DNA of 11,199 nt from JADJWR01 sp964610575 (GTDB lineage Bacteria > Pseudomonadota > Gammaproteobacteria > Burkholderiales > Burkholderiaceae_F), in the NCBI GenBank assembly GCA_964610575.1, contig CAZSYX010000095.1, positions 1 through 11,199 on the forward strand, given 5' to 3'. Positions 8,449 to 11,199 of this stretch are shown here, piece by piece (within the stretch, counting starts at the first letter, position 1; every line of letters starts with the position of its first letter). The position numbers were made by a program, and so were the translations under genes. Below the pieces are notes generated by a model. That model did not search any database and had not been told where the DNA came from. It saw only the letters and a program-made list of their open reading frames with translations.

Positions 8449-9378
8449 CTACATGAACTGCGCCAGCCGTGTGAAGTCGGCTTCGGCGACGGTGGCCTTG
8501 CCGAGCGCCACCAGCGTCGCCGCGGCTTCCTCGGTGGCGACATCGATGCCCAGCCCCGCATCGCGCGGCCACGGCGCATCGAGGTGCAGATAGCGGTCGC
8601 CGAGGCGGTCTTCCATCATCGCCTGCACGTGCTGCTGCTGCACCGAGATCAGCGTCAGGATCAGCCGCCCGTCGGACAGCCAGCCGATGGCGCCGTCGTC
8701 TTCGTCGACCGAGTCCGCCGGCTGGTAGTTGGCAGTGGCGGTGCCGACGGACAGCATGGTCACCCGCTCCGGGGGCACGCCGAAGAAGTGCTCGGCCTCG
8801 TGCAAGGCGACCTGGTCGGGGGCGGTGGCGAACAGGCCCCCGTCGGCGTACAGCGTGTCGCCGATGCGCATGGCGGGGAAGTAGGCCGGCGCCGCGCAGG
8901 CGGCCAACGCCACGTCGACGACGGCGAGATCCTCGTCACCGGTCGATTGCTCCGTGTGCGGCGTCTTGAAGACCTTGGTCTGGCTGCGGGTGACGTCGAC
9001 TGCCGGGATCACCACGTTGTGCATCGCCTCGCCCAGCGTCCGGCGGCCGAGGTCGCGGATCAGCACCTCGCGCAGCGCGGCGCCGGTGTACTTCGGGCCG
9101 AGTACCGAGCGCGACAGGTCGAGCAGGCGCGTCACCGTGCCGCGCGGCCTGGCGCGGGGAGAGAACACTTCCGATCCCCGCCCCTGGAACAGGCGCACCA
9201 CCCGCTGCAACGGCACCTCGAAGGCCATCGCCAGCGCGGCGATCGCGCCGACCGAGGTGCCGGCGACGAGGTCGAAGCGGCGACCGAGCGGCTCGCCGAC
9301 GCGTTTCTCGAGTTCGGCCAGCACCGTGGCCGTGTACAGGCCAAGGTAGCCGCCGCCGGCAAGCGCCAGGATGCGCAT
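8449..9378 (-). CDS. Patatin-like phospholipase
   Basis: Serine lipid acyl hydrolase with a Ser-Asp dyad, probably cleaving membrane phospholipids or neutral lipids from the cytoplasmic side. From the chosen ATG at 9378 it is 309 residues. The oxyanion-hole loop GGGYLG is at 8-13, the nucleophile elbow GTSVG at 40-44 (Ser42), and the catalytic Asp179 in DGG (179-181). The start is chosen because MRILALAGGG gives the usual short lead-in to the glycine-rich loop; no good Shine-Dalgarno is visible there, and a GTG at 9432 would add 18 unlikely residues. The N-terminal pattern resembles the group that includes CapV, the cyclic-dinucleotide-activated effector of CBASS, but no CD-NTase or other CBASS partner is in the window, so a defence role is not supported. 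It is convergent with the DHH operon and divergent from the universal stress protein gene. Confidence 0.93.
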   Translation of the reverse strand: MRILALAGGGYLGLYTATVLAELEKRVGEPLGRRFDLVAGTSVGAIAALAMAFEVPLQRVVRLFQGRGSEVFSPRARPRGTVTRLLDLSRSVLGPKYTGAALREVLIRDLGRRTLGEAMHNVVIPAVDVTRSQTKVFKTPHTEQSTGDEDLAVVDVALAACAAPAYFPAMRIGDTLYADGGLFATAPDQVALHEAEHFFGVPPERVTMLSVGTATANYQPADSVDEDDGAIGWLSDGRLILTLISVQQQHVQAMMEDRLGDRYLHLDAPWPRDAGLGIDVATEEAAATLVALGKATVAEADFTRLAQFM

Positions 9379-9470
9379 CGGACTGCCACGGCCGCGTGCT
9401 GTCGCGTTCACTTCTGCCGCCCTGCGCTCCACTGTCCGATCTCACTGTAGGAGCCGACGCGATGACGCAG

Positions 9471-9484
9471 TTGACCTGCATCAT
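9471..9484 (+). promoter_or_regulatory. Possible FNR-like site upstream of the universal stress gene
   Basis: TTGAC-CTGC-ATCAT matches the TTGAT-N4-ATCAA consensus at 8 of 10 fixed positions. A weak -10 (TAATGT, 9526-9531) would place the transcription start near 9538, with this site centred about 60 bases upstream, close to the class I activator position (-61.5). FNR/ANR control of universal stress genes is well known in Proteobacteria. The site is imperfect and stands without other support. Confidence 0.35.
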
Positions 9485-9573
9485 CGGAGCGGCGCGCGAA
9501 ACGTGCCGGCCCGAGCGGGCGGGCGTAATGTTGCGTTCACGCTTCGCTGGTGGTGCAACCAGGAGGACCGACG

Positions 9574-10467
9574 ATGAAAATCCTCGTACCGCTCGATGGC
9601 AGTGACTACAGCAAGAAGGTGGTGGGCTTCCTCGCATCGCGCAGCACGCTGATCGGCGCGGAGCCCGAAGTGCATCTGCTCAACGTGCAGCCGGCGCTCC
9701 CCGGGCAGGCCGCGGCGCAGCTCGGCCGCCAGACGGTGCGGCGCATCTACGAGAGCGAGGCCGAGACGGTGCTGGCGCCGGCGCGCCGGGCGCTCGCCCG
9801 GGCCGGCATTGCCGTCGAGACCCATGCCGACAGCGGCCACCCGGTGGTGCGCATCGTGCAGATCGCCGACGACCTGAAGGCGGACCTGATCGTGATCGGC
9901 GCGCACGGCTACTCGGAGTTCAAGGGACTGCTGTTCGGCTCGGTGACTCACGGCGTGCTGGCGCGAAGCAAGCGGCCGGTGCTGGTGCTGCGCGGAGCGC
10001 GCGCGCCGCGCGGCGACGGGCTGCGGACCGGCATCGCGATCGACGGCAGCAAGTTCGGCCTGGCGGCGGTGAAGTTCGCGCTGCGCCACCGGTATCTCTT
10101 CGGCGCCGCCGCGCGCATGACGCTCGTGCACGTGGTGCCCGACTTCGTGATGCCGGTGATGGCCGATCTCGGCGGCGTGGCGGTGCCGACGTACACCGAG
10201 CAGGAGATCAAGGTCCTGCAGGACAGGGATTTCGAGAAAGCGATCGCCCCGGCGCGCCGCCTGTTCGAAAAGGCCGCCGCAAGCGCGGGCGAAGTCCGGC
10301 TTTCCGGAATGCCCGGCGACGAGATCGCCGCCTACGCGAAGAAGAACCTCGACGTGCTGCTGGTCGGTTCGCACGGCTACGGCGGCTTCAAGACCGCCGT
10401 GCTCGGCTCGGTGGCCACGCGCATCGCCGCCAAGTGCGACACGCCGCTGCTGATCGTGCGCGCGTAG
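9574..10467 (+). CDS. Tandem-domain universal stress protein (UspA family)
   Basis: Cytoplasmic ATP-binding stress protein built of two Usp domains, residues 1-141 and about 150-297. Each domain starts with a typical strand and Asp (ILVPLDGS at 3-10; GIAIDGSK at 153-160) and ends with the complete G-x2-G-x9-G-S nucleotide motif: Gly109/Gly112/Gly122-Ser123 and Gly265/Gly268/Gly278-Ser279. Both sites therefore look competent for ATP, unlike the degenerate USP-like protein of the operon. At 297 residues it has the normal length of a tandem Usp. The ATG at 9574 has an excellent AGGAGGA (9561-9567) six bases upstream; an upstream in-frame ATG at 9550 is less likely. Such proteins help cells survive starvation and oxygen limitation, but their precise targets are mostly unknown. 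A possible FNR-like site lies about 90 bases upstream. It is a single-gene unit followed by a palindromic repeat. Confidence 0.96.
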   Translation: MKILVPLDGSDYSKKVVGFLASRSTLIGAEPEVHLLNVQPALPGQAAAQLGRQTVRRIYESEAETVLAPARRALARAGIAVETHADSGHPVVRIVQIADDLKADLIVIGAHGYSEFKGLLFGSVTHGVLARSKRPVLVLRGARAPRGDGLRTGIAIDGSKFGLAAVKFALRHRYLFGAAARMTLVHVVPDFVMPVMADLGGVAVPTYTEQEIKVLQDRDFEKAIAPARRLFEKAAASAGEVRLSGMPGDEIAAYAKKNLDVLLVGSHGYGGFKTAVLGSVATRIAAKCDTPLLIVRA

Positions 10468-10493
10468 GGCGTTGAGCCAGGTTGGCTGTGTCG

Positions 10494-10545
10494 CCCTCCC
10501 CCTTGGCGGGGGGAGGGTGGCGCGAAGCGCCGGGACAGGGGGAGC
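10494..10545. repeat. Intergenic palindromic repeat, possible bidirectional terminator
   Basis: CCCTCCCCC (10494-10502) pairs with GGGGGAGGG (10509-10517) around a 6-nt loop. A second small hairpin, GGCGC-GAA-GCGCC (10519-10531), follows at once, then another purine block (GGGGGAG, 10538-10544). The order of pyrimidine arm, purine arm and second purine block is the same as in the repeat inside the DHH gene. It lies between two convergent genes, where a hairpin could stop transcription from either side, although there is no T-run. The flanking bases 10468-10493 and 10546-10575 show nothing else. Confidence 0.7.
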
Positions 10546-10575
10546 GTCAATGCGAGTCGATGCTCGCTTTGATGC

Positions 10576-11199
10576 TTAACTTGCCTGCTTCCGGCAATGC
10601 CTCGCAAACCAACTTGCTGCCAGTTCCTGCACCTGTTCGAGCGTGCCCGGCTCCTCGAACAGGTGGGTCGCGTGCGGCACCACCGCGAGTTCCTGCTCGC
10701 ACTTCATCTGCCGCGCGGCGGCGCGGTTGAGCATCAGCACCTCGGTATCGGCACCGCCGACGATGAGCAGCGTCGGTGCGCGGACCAGTGGCAGTGAGTC
10801 GCCGGCGAGGTCCGGCCGGCCGCCGCGCGAGACGACGGCGCTGATCTCGTCGGGCCGCTCGGCGGCGGCAACCAGCGCCGCCGCGGCGCCGGTGCTCGCA
10901 CCGAACAGCCCGATCGGCAGCGCGCGCGTCGCCGCATGAGCGCGCAGGAAGTCGATCGCCTCGCCGAGCCGCTGCGCCAGCAGAGGGATGTCGAACACGT
11001 TGCGGCGGTCGTCGGCTTCGGCCTCCGTGAGCAGGTCGAACAGCAGCGTGCCGAGGTTCTCCTGCTGCAGCCGCGCTGCCACCTGCCGGTTGCGCGGGGA
11101 AAAGCGCCCCGAGCCGCTGCCGTGCGCAAAGGCGATCACCGCCTGCGGCTGCGCCGGCAGGATCAGCGTGCCGGGCAGGTTGTGGGGAGGGATGCGGAT
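10576..11199 (-). CDS. Alpha/beta hydrolase (dienelactone-hydrolase-like), 5' end beyond the right edge
   Basis: Predicted soluble serine hydrolase; its substrate is unknown. The frame is open to the right edge, giving 207 visible residues and a TAA stop at 10576-10578. Counting from the edge, the oxyanion region HGSGSGR is at 26-32, the nucleophile elbow GASTG at 100-104 (Ser102), the acid Asp151 in VGGADTEVL, and the histidine His179 in ATHLFEEPG, so the catalytic triad is complete. A GTG at 11139 could be taken as a start, but the 20 codons before it (IRIPPHNLPGTLILPA...) read as the first strands of the same fold, so the true start lies outside the window. Relatives are sometimes fused to or encoded beside a phosphoribosyltransferase; that side is not visible. 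It is convergent with the universal stress gene. Confidence 0.9.
   Translation of the reverse strand: MRIPPHNLPGTLILPAQPQAVIAFAHGSGSGRFSPRNRQVAARLQQENLGTLLFDLLTEAEADDRRNVFDIPLLAQRLGEAIDFLRAHAATRALPIGLFGASTGAAAALVAAAERPDEISAVVSRGGRPDLAGDSLPLVRAPTLLIVGGADTEVLMLNRAAARQMKCEQELAVVPHATHLFEEPGTLEQVQELAASWFARHCRKQAS

Noticed and set aside
8449..9378. A CBASS defence locus.
   Set aside because: Only a patatin is present; there is no CD-NTase, no E1/E2/JAB or HORMA/TRIP13 partner, and no other defence genes in the window.
9462..9605. A 47-codon frame (MTQLTCIIGAARE...) before and overlapping the universal stress gene.
   Set aside because: It has a weak GGAG upstream but covers the FNR-like site and runs 32 bases into the usp gene in another frame; the sequence looks like random GC-rich translation.

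Overview
The window is GC-rich bacterial chromosome with very little space between genes. Gene content, codon usage and repeat style suggest a betaproteobacterium (Burkholderiales or Rhodocyclales-like). That placement is inference: there is no rRNA or other phylogenetic marker here. I see no tRNA, rRNA, CRISPR array, insertion sequence or integrase.

Layout, left to right. (1) Bases 1-1533, minus strand: the first 511 codons of a short-form acetate--CoA ligase, cut by the left edge. (2) Bases 1534-1852: a divergent control region with a perfect FNR/CRP-family palindrome at 1603-1620, a 15-codon leader reading frame with its own ribosome binding site, and a GC-rich stem just before the next gene. 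(3) 1853-2269, plus: a small heat-shock protein (Hsp20), closed by a strong hairpin terminator at 2361-2406. (4) 2561-8424, plus: a tight four-gene operon (gaps of 6 and 9 nt, then an ATGA overlap). It encodes a Lon-like protease with degraded ATPase motifs, a degenerate universal-stress-protein-like protein, a two-domain APH-like kinase/P-loop ATPase, and a DHH-family phosphoesterase whose reading frame contains a palindromic repeat. (5) 8449-9378, minus: a patatin-like phospholipase, convergent with the operon. (6) 9574-10467, plus: a tandem-domain universal stress protein with both ATP-binding motifs intact, behind a second, weaker FNR-like site. (7) 10468-10575: an intergenic palindromic repeat. 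(8) 10576-11199, minus: an alpha/beta hydrolase cut by the right edge.

Taken together the genes look like an oxygen-limitation or dormancy stress neighbourhood: acetate activation, a holdase chaperone, a Lon-like protease, universal stress proteins, a lipid hydrolase and small-molecule kinase/phosphoesterase enzymes. The FNR-type palindrome between acsA and hsp20 fits this reading, and the mix recalls dormancy regulons such as that of mycobacterial DosR (analogy only). The least explained parts are the Lon-like/USP-like/kinase/DHH operon and the repeat inside the DHH gene.
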